Assembly: GCF_040958095.1 (NCBI RefSeq)
Contig: NC_091156.1
Location: 14,966,520-15,030,519 of the forward strand
Reading direction: 5' to 3'
Length of the DNA stretch: 64,000 nucleotides
Source: Procambarus clarkii
Taxonomy: Eukaryota; Arthropoda; Malacostraca; Decapoda; Cambaridae
Made by a program: the position numbers and the translations under genes. Below are positions 18,927 to 28,268 of this stretch, piece by piece. The notes below the pieces were generated by a model that saw nothing but the letters and a program-made list of their open reading frames with translations, made no database searches and was not told the DNA's origin. Numbering within the stretch: the first letter of the stretch is position 1; each line of letters opens with the position of its first letter.

Positions 18927-20600
18927 CACCTAGTTGTGTACTCACCTAGTTGTGTCTGCAGGATCGAGCATTGACTCTTGGATCCCGCCTTTCGAGCATC
19001 GGTTGTTTACAGCAATGACTCCTGTCCCATTTCCCTATCATACCTGGTTTTAAAATTATGAATAATATTTGCTTCCACAACCTGTTCCTGAAGTGCATTC
19101 CATTTCCCCACTACTCTCACGCTAAAAGAAAACTTCCTAACATCTCTGTGACTCATCTGAGTTTCAAGCTTCCATCCATGTCCTCTCGTTCTGTTACTAT
19201 TCCGTGTGAACATTTCGTTTATGTCCACTCTGTCAATCCCTCTGAGTATTTTATACGTTCCTATCATGTCCCCCCTCTCTCTTCTTCTTTCTAGTGTTGT
19301 AAGGCACAGTTCCCTCAGGCGCTCCTCATACCCAATCCCTCGTAGCTCTGGGACGAGTCTCGTTGCAAACCTCTGAACCTTTTCCAGTTTCATTATATGC
19401 TTCTTCAGATGGGGACTCCATGATGAGGCGGCATACTCTAAGACTGGCCTCACGTAGGCAGTGTAAAGCGCCCTAAATGCCTCCTTACTTAGGTTTCTGA
19501 ATGATGTTCTAACTTTTGCCAGTGTAGAGTACGCTGCTGTCATTATCCTATTTATATGTGCCTCAGGAGATAGATTAGGTGTTACGTTCACACCCAGGTC
19601 TCTTTCGCGCGTCGTCACAGGTAGGCTGTTCCCCTTTCATTGTGTACTGTCCCTTTAGTCTCCTATCTCCTAGTCCCATTTCCATAACTTTACATTTGCT
19701 CGTGTTGAATTCCAGTAGCCATTTCTCTGACCATCTCTGCAACCTGTTCAGGTCCTCTTGGAGGATCCTGCAATCCTCATCTGTCACAACTCTTCTCATC
19801 AACTTTGCGTCATCCGCAAACATCGACATGTAGGACTCTACACCTGTAAACATGCCGTTAACATATACAAGAAATAGAATTGGTCCCAGCACCGATCCTT
19901 GTGGTACTCCACTTGTTACTGTTCGCCAGTCCGACTTCTCGCCCCTTACCGTAACTCTTTGGCTCCTTCCTGTTAGGTAGTTCCTTATCCATGCTAGGAC
20001 CTTTCCCCCCACCCCCGCCTGCCTCTCGAGTTTGAACAGCAGTCTCATGTGCGGTACTGTATCAAAGGCTTTTTGGCAGTCCAGAAATATGCAGTCTGCC
20101 CAACCATCTCTATCCTGTCTTATCCTCGTTATTTTATCATAGAATTCCAGAAGGTTTGTTAGGCACGATTTCCTTTTCCAGAACCCATGTTGATGTTTGT
20201 TCCCAAACCTAATGTTCTCCAGGTGTGCAACCAGTCGTAGCCTAATTATTCTTAACAGTATTTTACAGGGGATGCTTGTCAGTGATACAGGTCTATAGTT
20301 AAGTGCCTCCTCCCTATCACCTTTCTTGAAGATCGGCACAACATTTGCCTCCTTCCAGCAACTGGGCAATTCTCCCGACATAAGTGACTCATTAAAGATC
20401 ATTGCCAGAGGCACACTGAGGGCCTGTGCTGCTTCTTTTAGTATCCACGGTGATACTTTGTCTGGTCCAACTGCTTTAGTTTCATCCAGTGTTGTCAACT
20501 GTTTCATTACCTCCTCTGCTGTCACCTCTATATCTGATAGTCTTTCATCTAGGGTAACCCCTTCCAACAATGGGAGCTTCTCAGGCTCGGTAGTGAACAC
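18925..20600 (-). mobile_element. CR1/jockey-like LINE, 5' truncated
   Basis: This is the best-preserved retroelement here. It comprises the RT domain, the C-terminal region and the 3' UTR, with two CAACTAGGTGAGTACAC tail repeats at 18,925-18,955. The endonuclease and ORF1 are missing: homology stops at about 20,600, where the element's last bases have been amplified as a 19-bp tandem array. One frameshift interrupts the coding region. Confidence 0.9.
19007..20600 (-). pseudogene. Reverse transcriptase of CR1/jockey-like LINE (one frameshift)
   Basis: The upstream segment (20,600-19,575) reads, in order, ETKAVGPDKVSPWILKEAA, VPIFKKGDREEALNYRPVSL, HQHGFWKRKSCLTNLLEF, LDCQKAFDTVPHMRL, SGVPQGSVLGPILFLVYVN and SMFADDAKL. 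These are the ordered RT motifs, with FADD as the catalytic box and the Asp of LDCQKAFD present. Near 19,615 the frame shifts by one base. It continues as TTRERDLGVNVTPNLSPE, EYAASSWSPHLKK and TRLVPELRGIGYEERLREL to the stop at 19,007. Catalytic residues are intact, so the copy is fairly young, but the frameshift and missing endonuclease prevent autonomous movement. Confidence 0.9.
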
Positions 20601-20716
20601 CTACCTCGGTAGTGAACACCTACCTCGGTAGTGAACACCTACCTCGGTAGTGAACACTTACCTCGGTAGTGAACACCTACCTCGGTAGTGAACACCTACC
20701 TCGGTAGTGAACACCT
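20586..20716. repeat. 19-bp tandem repeat, about 7 copies
   Basis: The unit is CTCGGTAGTGAACACCTAC. Its first copy is part of the LINE reading frame (the VFTTEP codons in reverse), so the array arose by amplification of the truncated LINE end. Confidence 0.9.
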
Positions 20717-20721
20717 AGTGA

Positions 20722-20723
<2 letters not shown>

Positions 20724-20792
<69 letters not shown>
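20724..20792. repeat. (TG)n microsatellite
   Basis: A pure TG run directly follows the 19-bp array. Confidence 0.95.
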
Positions 20793-20794
<2 letters not shown>

Positions 20795-21300
20795 TGAGTT
20801 AGTTATAAATAATAAATAATTTTTTATTCGGGAAAAGCACATACATAGTTGATTGACAAACATAATGCTGTATTTATAGATAGTTACTTTAATACACGGA
20901 ATTATTGTAGGTCGGCAGACAGAAGGTTACACAAACGAGGGTTAGGCAGTCGGGGTCCAAGAGCTAAGAGTTTTGACCCTACAAGCACAAGTAGTAAACA
21001 TAAGGCTGGCGTGAGCAGCTGTTCCTGGCCGCGTCACTCTCGTTAAACACCAAGTTCCTGATTTATACGACAACTGAGGCGGCCTTGTAGTGCTTCAGGC
21101 GTAAATCACTTGAGTTATTGGAGCAATTGAGGTTGAAAGCTGGCCCTCCCCCTTCCCCCACCTCCCCCTCCTTATCCTTCCCCTTCCCCTCTCCTTCCCC
21201 TTCCTCCTTCCCCTCTTCCGATGACGGCACGTACCTACTGGGCGGGCAGAAGTCGCGGGTGGTACGTCTAGCAGGAGTTTGATAGTAGTATGTCTTTAGT
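20793..21300. other. Unclassified spacer
   Basis: The AT-rich start (AATAAATAATTTTTTATTCG) suggests the A-rich end of a dispersed element. 21,140-21,225 is C/T-rich low-complexity DNA. No gene is seen. Confidence 0.4.
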
Positions 21301-21504
21301 GGGTGGTAGATCTCTTGCGTGGTAGATCTTTTGTGTGGTAGATCTCGTGTGGTAGATCTATTGTGTGGTAGATCTCGTGTGGTAGATCTTTTGTGTGGTA
21401 GATCTCTTGCGTGGTAGATCTCTTGCGTGGTAGATCTCTTGTGTGGTAGATCTCTTGCGTGGTAGATCTTTTGCGTGGTAGATGTTTTGCGTGGTAGATC
21501 TCTC
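21301..21504. repeat. 14-16 bp minisatellite (GTGGTAGATCTCTTGC)
   Basis: About 13 copies occur, each containing an AGATCT site, with two unit lengths (with or without TT before G). Mixed unit lengths keep a minus-strand frame open as RSTTQEIYHA repeats, which I treat as spurious. Confidence 0.9.
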
Positions 21505-21561
21505 GGGAGGTAGACGCGCGTCGTCCTCATCAGATATCAGTACTGTGTAATATCTGTGACA

Positions 21562-21810
21562 ATGGCCGGTCGGCCGAGCGGACAGCACACTGGACTTGTG
21601 TTCCTGTGGTCCCGTGTTCGATCCCGGGCGGCAGCGAGAAACAACGGCCAGAGTTTCTTTCACCCTATGCCCCTGTCACCTAGCAGTAAAATAGGTACCT
21701 GGGTGTTAGTCAGCTGTCACGGGCTGCTTCCTGGGGGTGGAGGCCTGGTCGAGGACCGGGCCGCGGGGAGACTAAAGCCCCGAAATCATCTCAAGATAAC
21801 CTCAAGATAT
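21562..21810 (+). mobile_element. tRNA-derived SINE, family A
   Basis: The head GGCCGGTCGGCCGAGCGGAC, box B GTTCGATCCC and full body and tail match the 10,193 copy. It lies between two minisatellites. Confidence 0.85.
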
Positions 21811-21879
21811 GGCTATATATGTACTCTCGATGATAGCATGTCACCTCCACTCTCCCAAGTCTGTTACTGCCTTGTGTGT

Positions 21880-22130
21880 CTCCCCGGGGGTGGTGGTGTC
21901 TCCCCGGGGGTGGTGGTGGTGGTGTCTCCCCGGGGGTGGTGGTGGTGTCTCCCCGGGGGTGGTGGTGGTGGTGTCTCCCCGGGGGTGGTGGTGGTGGTGT
22001 CTCCCCGGGGGTGGTGGTGGTGGATTCTCCCCGGGGGTGGTGGTGGTGGTGTCTCCCCGGGGGTGGTGGTGGTGGTGTCACCCCGGGGGTGGTGGTGGTG
22101 GTGTCTCCCCGGGGACGGTACTGGTGTCTC
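21880..22130. repeat. 24-27 bp minisatellite (GTCTCCCCGGGGGTGGTGG)
   Basis: About 10 copies carry variable numbers of GGT triplets. All copies contain CCCGGG. The glycine/tryptophan frames on plus and proline frames on minus are artefacts. Confidence 0.9.
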
Positions 22131-22324
22131 CCCGGGAGGGGGGGCAAGGTATCACCTGCATCCCCCCCCCCCCCGGTCGGGGCTTGGTGTTCCGGACTAC
22201 GGCAGTTATCGTCGTCTGCTCCAGCAAGTCGTTTTTTTCTACATAAGAAATATTATATATTATCGTTTTCTGTTATACTTTGACTGTTTTCATTCACCAC
22301 TTGTCTGTGCCGTTATCTCCTGGC
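22131..22324. other. Spacer between minisatellites
   Basis: Contains a C14 run at about 22,160 and otherwise unclassified sequence. Confidence 0.5.
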
Positions 22325-22703
22325 ACGGACACGGACACGGCCACAGACAGGGCCAGACACGGACACAGCCACAGACAGGGCCAGACACGGACACGGCCAC
22401 AGACAGGGCCAGACACGGACACGGCCACAGACAGGGCCAGACACGGACACGGCCACAGAAAGGGCCAGACACGGACACGGCCACAGACAGGGCCAGACAC
22501 GGACACGGCCACAGACAGGGCCAGACACGGACACGGCCACAGACAGGGCCAGACACGGACACGGCCACAGAAAGGGCCAGACACGGACACGGCCACAGAC
22601 AGGGCCAGACACGGACACGGCCACAGACAGGGCCAGACACGGACACGGCCACAGACAGGGCCAGACACGGACACGGCCACAGACAGGGCCAGACACGGAC
22701 ACT
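22325..22703. repeat. 28-bp minisatellite, about 13.5 copies
   Basis: The unit is ACGGACACGGCCACAGACAG plus GGCCAGAC, with two units carrying GAAAG for GACAG. As 28 is not a multiple of three, the frame rotates with a three-unit cycle, which explains the long open frames on both strands. Confidence 0.95.
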
Positions 22704-22974
22704 ATAAAGAGGAATGGTTTGGTAACCTATGGAAGAATCGCAGTACCTTCGCCTGCTACCTGAAGGTGTTCTGGGAGTTGTTCTCCTACACAAGCCCGGT
22801 CCGGACGTGTCCAGCTTGACTTGTGATAACTTGGTCTAACATGCTGGATGCATGGAGAGCCCAACGAGGCCGCACATCCACCACAACCTGGTTGATCCAG
22901 CACTTCTTGAAAAAAAAAACATGCCTAATTATCTCTTGAAAACGTCCACTTTTGTTCCAGCAATATTTCTTACG
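22704..22974. other. Unclassified spacer
   Basis: An A10 run at about 22,909 and the motif ACAACCTGGTTGATCCAGCA (compare ACAGCCTGGTTGATCAGTCC at 3,957) suggest a worn LINE scrap, without firm boundaries. Confidence 0.35.
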
Positions 22975-23420
22975 CTTGCTGGGAGGATATTGAGGAGCCT
23001 CGGTACCTATTTAACTCCTGGATGAACAGAAGCTACAGTTAAGGATTGGCGCCCAGTCAATCTTCCCCGGCCAGAATACGAACCCCGGGGCCAAAGCGCT
23101 TGCTAAACACCAGCTGGGTCAGATTCACGAGAGCACTTACGCAAACACTTACGAACCTGCACATCTTTTCTCAATCTTTGGCGGCTTTGTTTACAATTAT
23201 TAAACAGTTAATGAGCTCCGAAGCACCAGGAGGCTGTTTATAACAATAACAACAGTTGATTGGGAAGTTTTCATGCTTGTAAACTGTTTAATAAATGTAA
23301 CCAAAGCCGTCAAAGATTGAGGAAAGATGTACACGTTCGTAAGTGCTTGCGTAAGTGCTTTTATGAATCTGGCCCCAGGCCGAGTGTGTTACCACTTGGC
23401 CACGGGGACTGGTATACCAC
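22975..23420 (-). mobile_element. SINE family B, interrupted by a MITE
   Basis: The 5' and 3' parts of a family B copy lie at 22,975-23,114 (GGTACCTATTTAACTCCTGG, TACGAACCCCGGGGCC) and 23,381-23,420 (GGCCGAGTGTGTTACCACTT). Removing the element between them restores the continuous family B sequence. Confidence 0.75.
23115..23380. mobile_element. MITE with 95-bp terminal inverted repeats
   Basis: The termini GGGTCAGATTCACGAGAGCA and TGCTTTTATGAATCTGGCCC are inverted, and complementarity extends inward for about 95 bp to ACAGTTAATGAG / CTTGTAAACTGT. A CAG (possibly CCAG) is present on both sides, consistent with a short target duplication. The interior (GAGCTCCGAAGCACCAGGAG) is non-coding. It inserted into an existing SINE. 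Confidence 0.8.
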
Positions 23421-23528
23421 ATTTGCTTACAGCATAGCGTAAGTTGATATCCGGTGTTGGTACGTCAACAGCAGCCACAACAACCAGAGAGAACACACAG
23501 AAATCACACTAACGTGATGTATCCAATG

Positions 23529-23694
23529 AACAAATCCACAAGGGCCGTGACGGAGAGGCTACGAGATCCAGTAAGTTCAGTAGAGCTTCGGTTTCAACTC
23601 TTTTTACCCTGTCGTAGCTCAGTCGATTAAGGCAGTGTCTGGGATGCTCCCGGACGCAGGTTCGAATCCTCGTCACGGCCCTTGTGGATTTGTT
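23529..23694 (+). mobile_element. tRNA-derived SINE, family C, with inverted ends
   Basis: A box A-like TAGCTCAGTCG at 23,615-23,625 and a box B GGTTCGAATCC at 23,659-23,669 are spaced as in a tRNA. The outer 23 bp (AACAAATCCACAAGGGCCGT...) recur in reverse complement at 23,672-23,694. Related copies at 25,070-25,425 and 26,951-27,513 have been split by other elements. Confidence 0.7.
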
Positions 23695-23867
23695 AACCAG
23701 AGAGAACTTCAGCGCAGCAAGATATTAACGTTGTCCCAAGACGTAAACAGCCAAACACTCGTAAACCTTGGCGGTGAGGTCGTTAAGAGAATTGCCAGAG
23801 TGGTTTATGTTTAATTGTTAGAGGTGGTGGTGGTGGGCTGGCTTACATCACACTGCCACACGGCCGT

Positions 23868-23965
23868 ATATGCATGCTCGCTCAGCGGTATATGCATGCT
23901 CGCTCAGCGGTATATGCATGCTCGCTCAGCGGTATACGCATGCTCGCTCAGCGGTATATGCATGC
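23868..23965. repeat. 22-bp minisatellite, about 4.5 copies
   Basis: The unit is GTATATGCATGCTCGCTCAG plus CG, with one TATACG variant. Confidence 0.9.
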
Positions 23966-24085
23966 TCGTTCCTTCGAAGGATAATTCCTTCTCTTCTACC
24001 TCCTTGAATTATGGTCTCTCCATACTGCCGTTCACCTTTCATGTGAGTCTACAATTAAAGAAGCACTAGTAGGGGGAAAGTAATT

Positions 24086-24130
24086 ATCACAAGAAGGCAC
24101 CAAGCCTCCCCGTCTTGGTGCCTTCTTTCG
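24086..24130. repeat. Short inverted repeat (hairpin)
   Basis: AGAAGGCACCAAG and CTTGGTGCCTTCT form a 13-bp stem with a loop of about 11 bases. It is part of a larger non-coding stretch. Confidence 0.6.
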
Positions 24131-25069
24131 ATAATTTTTCAATGTCGGGGATATTCAAAAGGCGCTAAATATCACCGAGGATGCCAATAGGATGCCTCGC
24201 CTTGCTACACGAGGCGAGCGATGTCAAAGGTATCAGATTCATTAAGGATTTTGTCGAGGGACATCAGGAGAGCAAGACACGCAATCGTCCTGAATATCTG
24301 GACATTTCACAAGGCGGTACACTACTGTGAGAGGGACAATGCTGTTTGGACAGTAAAGAGCAGGGCGGCGTTCCATACACGCGTCCATGAGTTACGCGTG
24401 TATGGACAATACGTAACCCTAGTCAAAGAGTTACAGCCCCGCTCCTGTGCCAGGTAAGTCTACAGCGGGCTCACCACAGCCCGTTCTACTTTAAGGTAAG
24501 GAAACTATGAGGATGAAATTACGTACATTTTGATTTTACTTTATAATAATAATAATAATATAGACAAGATGAAGCGAGCTGAAGCAGCTGGCAGCGGCGG
24601 AGGTGCACGACATTGTGACCAACCAACCAACTATGCCTTATTCAAGGCATAGTTGTCCATCCTATGCCTTGACTAAGGCATAGGACGAACAACTTTTTCA
24701 TTCGTTAAGAAGTGAGTTCCATAGACTGAGTCCTTTTATTTGTATGGAGTGTTTGCACAGATTTAGTTTGATTCTGAGGCTATCAAAGATATATTTATTT
24801 CTGTATTTATAATAATACCAATACGGCTGGGAACCCACCAAAACTCAACTGTCATAAATCTGCTGGCGATTTCTACCTGGGGAAGATGGCAGGTCACATT
24901 TGCATGAGAAAACACAGGTGATTATGATAACTAGACCGCACATTGCAAAACTACACGAGTGCCAGTCAGAGTGGGGTTACAAGTAACCTGGGAACCCACA
25001 CAGTCAACAAAGTGTCTATGGATATACACATCATCAGGGCAGCTATGGTTGTCCGGACAAAGATCATAA
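24131..25069. other. Gene-free stretch
   Basis: No convincing gene is seen. 24,221-24,457 is open on plus without family resemblance. (AAT)n occurs at about 24,543. Two short palindromes built on CTATGCCTTGACTAAGGCATAG lie at 24,629-24,685; one half contains TATGCCTTATTCAAGGCATA. These may be the centre of another foldback repeat. Confidence 0.4.
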
Positions 25070-25425
25070 CATGCGTCTGCGTCTGGGATGCTCCCGGACG
25101 CATCTTGAGGTTATCTTGAGATGATTTCGGGGCTTTAGTGTCCCCGCGGCCTGGTCCTCGACCAGGCCTCCACCCCCGGGAAGCAGCCCGTGACAGCTGA
25201 CTAACACCCAGGTACCTATTTTACTGCTAGGTAACAGGGGGCATAGGGTGAAAGAAACTCTGCCCATTGTTTCTCGCCGGCGCCCGGGATCGACCCCGGG
25301 ACCACAGGATCACAAGTCCAGCGTGCTGTCCGCTCGGCCGACCGGCTCCCTGCATGGGAGCAGGGCATGTTCCCTCCCGGCATGTTCGAATCCTCGTCAC
25401 GGCCCTTGTGGATTTGTTCAAAGAT
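25070..25425 (+). mobile_element. SINE family C split by a reversed SINE A
   Basis: The left part GCGTCTGGGATGCTCCCGGA and the right part GTTCGAATCCTCGTCACGGC plus CCTTGTGGATTTGTTC are the anticodon-side and box B side of family C. Between them lies a full reversed family A copy at 25,103-25,349. Confidence 0.7.
25103..25349 (-). mobile_element. tRNA-derived SINE, family A (nested)
   Basis: Reversed tail TTGAGGTTATCTTGAGATGA, GCGGCCTGGTCCTCGACCAG, body and head (CCGCTCGGCCGACCGGCTCC). It is complete and inserted into a family C SINE. Confidence 0.85.
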
Positions 25426-26209
25426 CATAATACTTAGTTCGGCCTGTAGCAGGACCAAACAAATCTTGGAACGTAGCAGGGGAAACGGGAAGCAAATGTG
25501 TGCGAGTGTGGTGACGCTACGCCGATGACCTCCACAGGGATTGGGGACGAACCCACGTGGAGGACGTACGTGTAGTTCCTTCCATGTTACAATGGAAGGA
25601 ACCACACCAGGGGACGAGGTAAAATTTAAATTTTGCCCCGAGGGGCGAGTTTATTGGGCAGCGCCACTCATCTTGTGAGTGAACATACCGCCATAGCAGA
25701 ATGTACAACACTCCCCAATAGGAAGAAAACCCGCTGGGTTGTTCATCCTGTCACTTGTACACTATGGGACGAGGTAGTCACCACAGGGGGCTTGGAGCTC
25801 AACCCAGCCACAGAAGTGGGAGGGGAACAGTCAGTCAGTCACTAGGAACTAAGAACTAAGAAGCCCAGTCTAAGAACTAGTTCCCAGAGATGAACTAAGC
25901 CCAGTCATCAGGGGTATTCAGAGACAAAGCCGGGCCTGAGCCCAACTGACCCCCCCCCCCCCCCGGCCTCTCTACAATCAGATCTTCTCTACCTGCCAAA
26001 TATGCCCTAGTATGCTCCAACAAGCCCGAGTATAACGAGAAACAAATATATGAGTTGGTCTTTGATCCAGCATATGCTCGAATGACCGCCAAAGGTAGGA
26101 TGGTTGGTCAAATATCGCACACATCCGCCGCTGCCAGCTGCTTCAGCTCGCTTCATCTCGTCCTCTAGTTGACGGTCAGAGACAAAGACGTGGGATTTGA
26201 TTCCTGATA
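25426..26209. other. Gene-free stretch
   Basis: A small palindrome occurs at about 25,577-25,602 (GGTTCCTTCC-type arms around TGTTACAATGG), with a C18 run at 25,950. The segment 26,120-26,165 (CCGCCGCTGCCAGCTGCTTC) repeats, reversed, that at 24,560-24,600. No gene is recognised. Confidence 0.4.
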
Positions 26210-26620
26210 TTCATCTAGTTGGACTTGCAGGAGTGAGCTACATCTCTTAGGATCCCGCCTCCGAACATCCTATTGAGCAGTCATATTTACTTTTGAAACT
26301 GTGTGTGGAGTCTGTCACCACCTTGTCAGTTTTAGCACATTCTGTGTTCATTATCATTACCAATGACAAAATTATTTTTAATATTTCTGTGGTTTATCTG
26401 GATGCTTAGCACATCTTCGTGTACCACCCTTGCTAAAGTCTCTCCTTATCTACACTGTTAATTTTCCTGAGAATTTTGTATGTGGTGATCATGCCTTATG
26501 TTTCTTTTCCATTCCAGTGCCGGGGGCTCTAACTTTGTTTAGTTTTTCCTCGTGAAGCTCATCCCGGGTTTGGTACTAGTCTTGTGGTATACCTATGAAC
26601 TTACTCCAGCTTCATAGTAC
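26210..26620 (-). pseudogene. CR1/jockey-like LINE relic
   Basis: The order of reversed blocks follows the 3' part of the LINE at 19 kb: tail scrap CATCTAGTTGGACTTGCAGG, GGATCCCGCCTCCGA, GTGTGTGGAGTCTGTCACCA, CTGTGGTTTATCTGGATGCT, ATTTTGTATGTGGTGATCAT. There are many stops, so this is an old copy. Confidence 0.6.
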
Positions 26621-26689
26621 TAACAAGTTCCGAGCGACTCCCACTTCAGATTCCTAGAAGTCCGTTCTTATGTTAGCCAAACATTCACA

Positions 26690-26860
26690 TGCAGCCACGG
26701 GAGACATCTCCCGTCACGCAGGGTGCAGCCGCACCTCCACAGATCTCCAGTATCATCTATTGATACTGGTAATGGCTCAAAAGGGCCACAACTTACGGGC
26801 TATTCATGCCCGTGCCACCTTTTGGGTGGCTTAATCTTCATCAATCATCACATGCAGCTG
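26690..26860 (+). repeat. Dispersed repeat, family D
   Basis: CATCTCCCGTCACGCAGGGT, CACAGATCTCCAGTATCATC and ACGGGCTATTCATGCCCGTG with CTTTTGGGTGGCTTAATC recur at 32,810-32,990, where the two halves are in swapped order. It is probably a tandemly organised SINE or MITE. Confidence 0.65.
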
Positions 26861-26950
26861 ACACTATTCATTGGATGTGGGCTTTTGGGGACGTTGACCT
26901 ACCAATAATTAAGCATTACTCACAGTAATCACAATAGCGTGATACATCAA

Positions 26951-27513
26951 ATGACCAAATCCACAAGGGCCGTAATGAGGGTTCGAACTTACGTCCAGGA
27001 TGATACCTTGAGGTTACCTTGAGGTGCTTCCGGGGCTTAGCGTCCCCGCGGCCCGGTCGTCGACCAGGCCTTCTGGTTGCTGGACTGATCAACCAGGCTG
27101 TTGGACGCGGCTGCTCGCAGCCTGACGTATGAGTCACAGCCTGGTTGATCAGGTATCCATTGGTGGTGCTTATCCAGTTCTCTCTTAAACACTGTGAGGG
27201 GATTGCCAGTTATGCCCCTTATGTGTAGTGGAAGCGTGTTGAACAGTCTCGGGCCTCTGATGTTGATAGAGTTCTCTCTCAGAGTACTTGTTGCACCTCC
27301 GCTTTTCAACGGGGGTATTCTGCACATCCTGCCATGTCTTCTGGTCTCATGTGATGTTATTTCTGTGAAAGAAAGACGGAAATATGTAACACTTACCATT
27401 ATGATCCCAGACGCGCCTTGAAATTATTTTACCATGTAACGCAATCGACTAAGCCGCGTCTGGGATCAACCTGGACGTAAGTTAGAACCCTCATCACGGC
27501 CTTTGTGGATTTG
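26951..27513 (+). mobile_element. SINE family C split by a LINE tail
   Basis: The left end CCAAATCCACAAGGGCCGTA and right end ACGGCCTTTGTGGATTTGTT are inverted. The inner flanks GGTTCGAACTTACGTCCAGG and CCTGGACGTAAGTTAGAACC are also inverted. A 3'-end LINE copy at 27,008-27,410 lies between them. Confidence 0.6.
27008..27410 (-). pseudogene. LINE C-terminus and 3' tail (LFNTLPLHIR family, nested)
   Basis: The minus frame (27,399-27,037) reads RRHGRMCRIPPLKSGGATST, then INIRGPRLFNTLPLHIRGIT, KRELDKHHQWIPDQPGC and the shared tail. The frame is open for 120 codons, better preserved than the 3.8-kb copy, but lacks every catalytic domain. The tail at 27,008-27,070 ends in CACCTCAAGGTAACCTCAAG-type repeats. 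Confidence 0.75.
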
Positions 27514-27579
27514 TTCATAATTAAGCATATAATCGATAATGAATGCTTTGCTATTGCCCTTTTTTGTTTCGAGTATTTT

Positions 27580-27640
27580 GTGAGCAGTAGATCAACCTGG
27601 AAAGTAAGATACCAGGCTTACTTTCCTTGTAAGCCTGGTA
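27580..27640. repeat. Short palindrome
   Basis: GTAAGATACCAGGCTTACTT and GTAAGCCTGGTAGCTTACTT form imperfect inverted arms around TCC. It is non-coding. Confidence 0.5.
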
Positions 27641-28011
27641 GCTTACTTGTATCTTGCTTGTATCTTATTACCTCAACATTCATTTCTCTCCAAGTGAACA
27701 CCAGGGCTTAACTCAACCTATGTAATCCGTAATACGTAAGTGTAAGCTTCTCTCTCCTTACCATACTACTTGTGTAAAGGAGGAAATGTATATGTTTATC
27801 TCTCAGAATGTTTGGTAATATGTTTATTGCTTGTGATGTGTGTCTATGTATGTATTAACACGATGTACTGAACGGGGTGAGAATAGCTTGAGCTACCTCA
27901 TCCCTTTGTGTGTATTTTACCTCAATAAACTTATTTCAATTTCTCTCTCCTCTTGTCTGTTATTTCAAAAAGTACCTTTCTGTAGTAGCCACTAATTTTG
28001 TCTGCATGTTA
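27641..28011. other. AT-rich 3'-end-like sequence
   Basis: Includes AATAAACTTATTTCAATTTC at about 27,923, which looks like the poly(A)-signal end of a dispersed retroelement. No frame is recognised. Confidence 0.4.
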
Positions 28012-28268
28012 GCTGAGTACCCAAATGAGCCACAGAGACATTAGAAAGAACTTTTTCAGTGTCAGAGTAGTTAGTAAATGGAGTGCATTTGGCAGTGATG
28101 TGGTGGAGGCTGACTCCATACACAGTTTCAAATGTAGATATGATAGAGCTTGAGAAGCTCAGAAATCTGTACAGCAGTAGATTGACTGTTCAGAGGCGGG
28201 ACCAAAGAGCCAGAGCCCACCCCCACCCCCCCCCCCCCCCCACCCCCGCAAGAACAACTAGGTGAGTA
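28012..28268 (+). pseudogene. CR1/jockey-like LINE 3' fragment
   Basis: The frame from 28,017 reads STQMSHRDIRKNFFSVRVVS-like sequence, then SDVVEADSIHSFKCRYDRA, followed by the GGCGGGACCAAAGAGCC tail and CAACTAGGTGAGTAC. A C15 run at 28,222 interrupts the tail. It is 5' truncated. Confidence 0.75.

Noticed and set aside
19058-20631. Plus-strand open frames opposite the LINE
   Set aside because: Shadows of the minus-strand reverse transcriptase.
22280-22819. Long Arg/Thr/Gly-rich frames on plus and Cys/Val-rich frames on minus
   Set aside because: Artefact of the 28-bp minisatellite.
23590-23694. Functional tRNA gene
   Set aside because: Boxes A and B are present, but the outer ends are inverted SINE arms, the acceptor stem is poor and related split copies exist.
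24086-24130. Rho-independent terminator-like hairpin
   Set aside because: A bacterial feature with no meaning here; simply a short palindrome.
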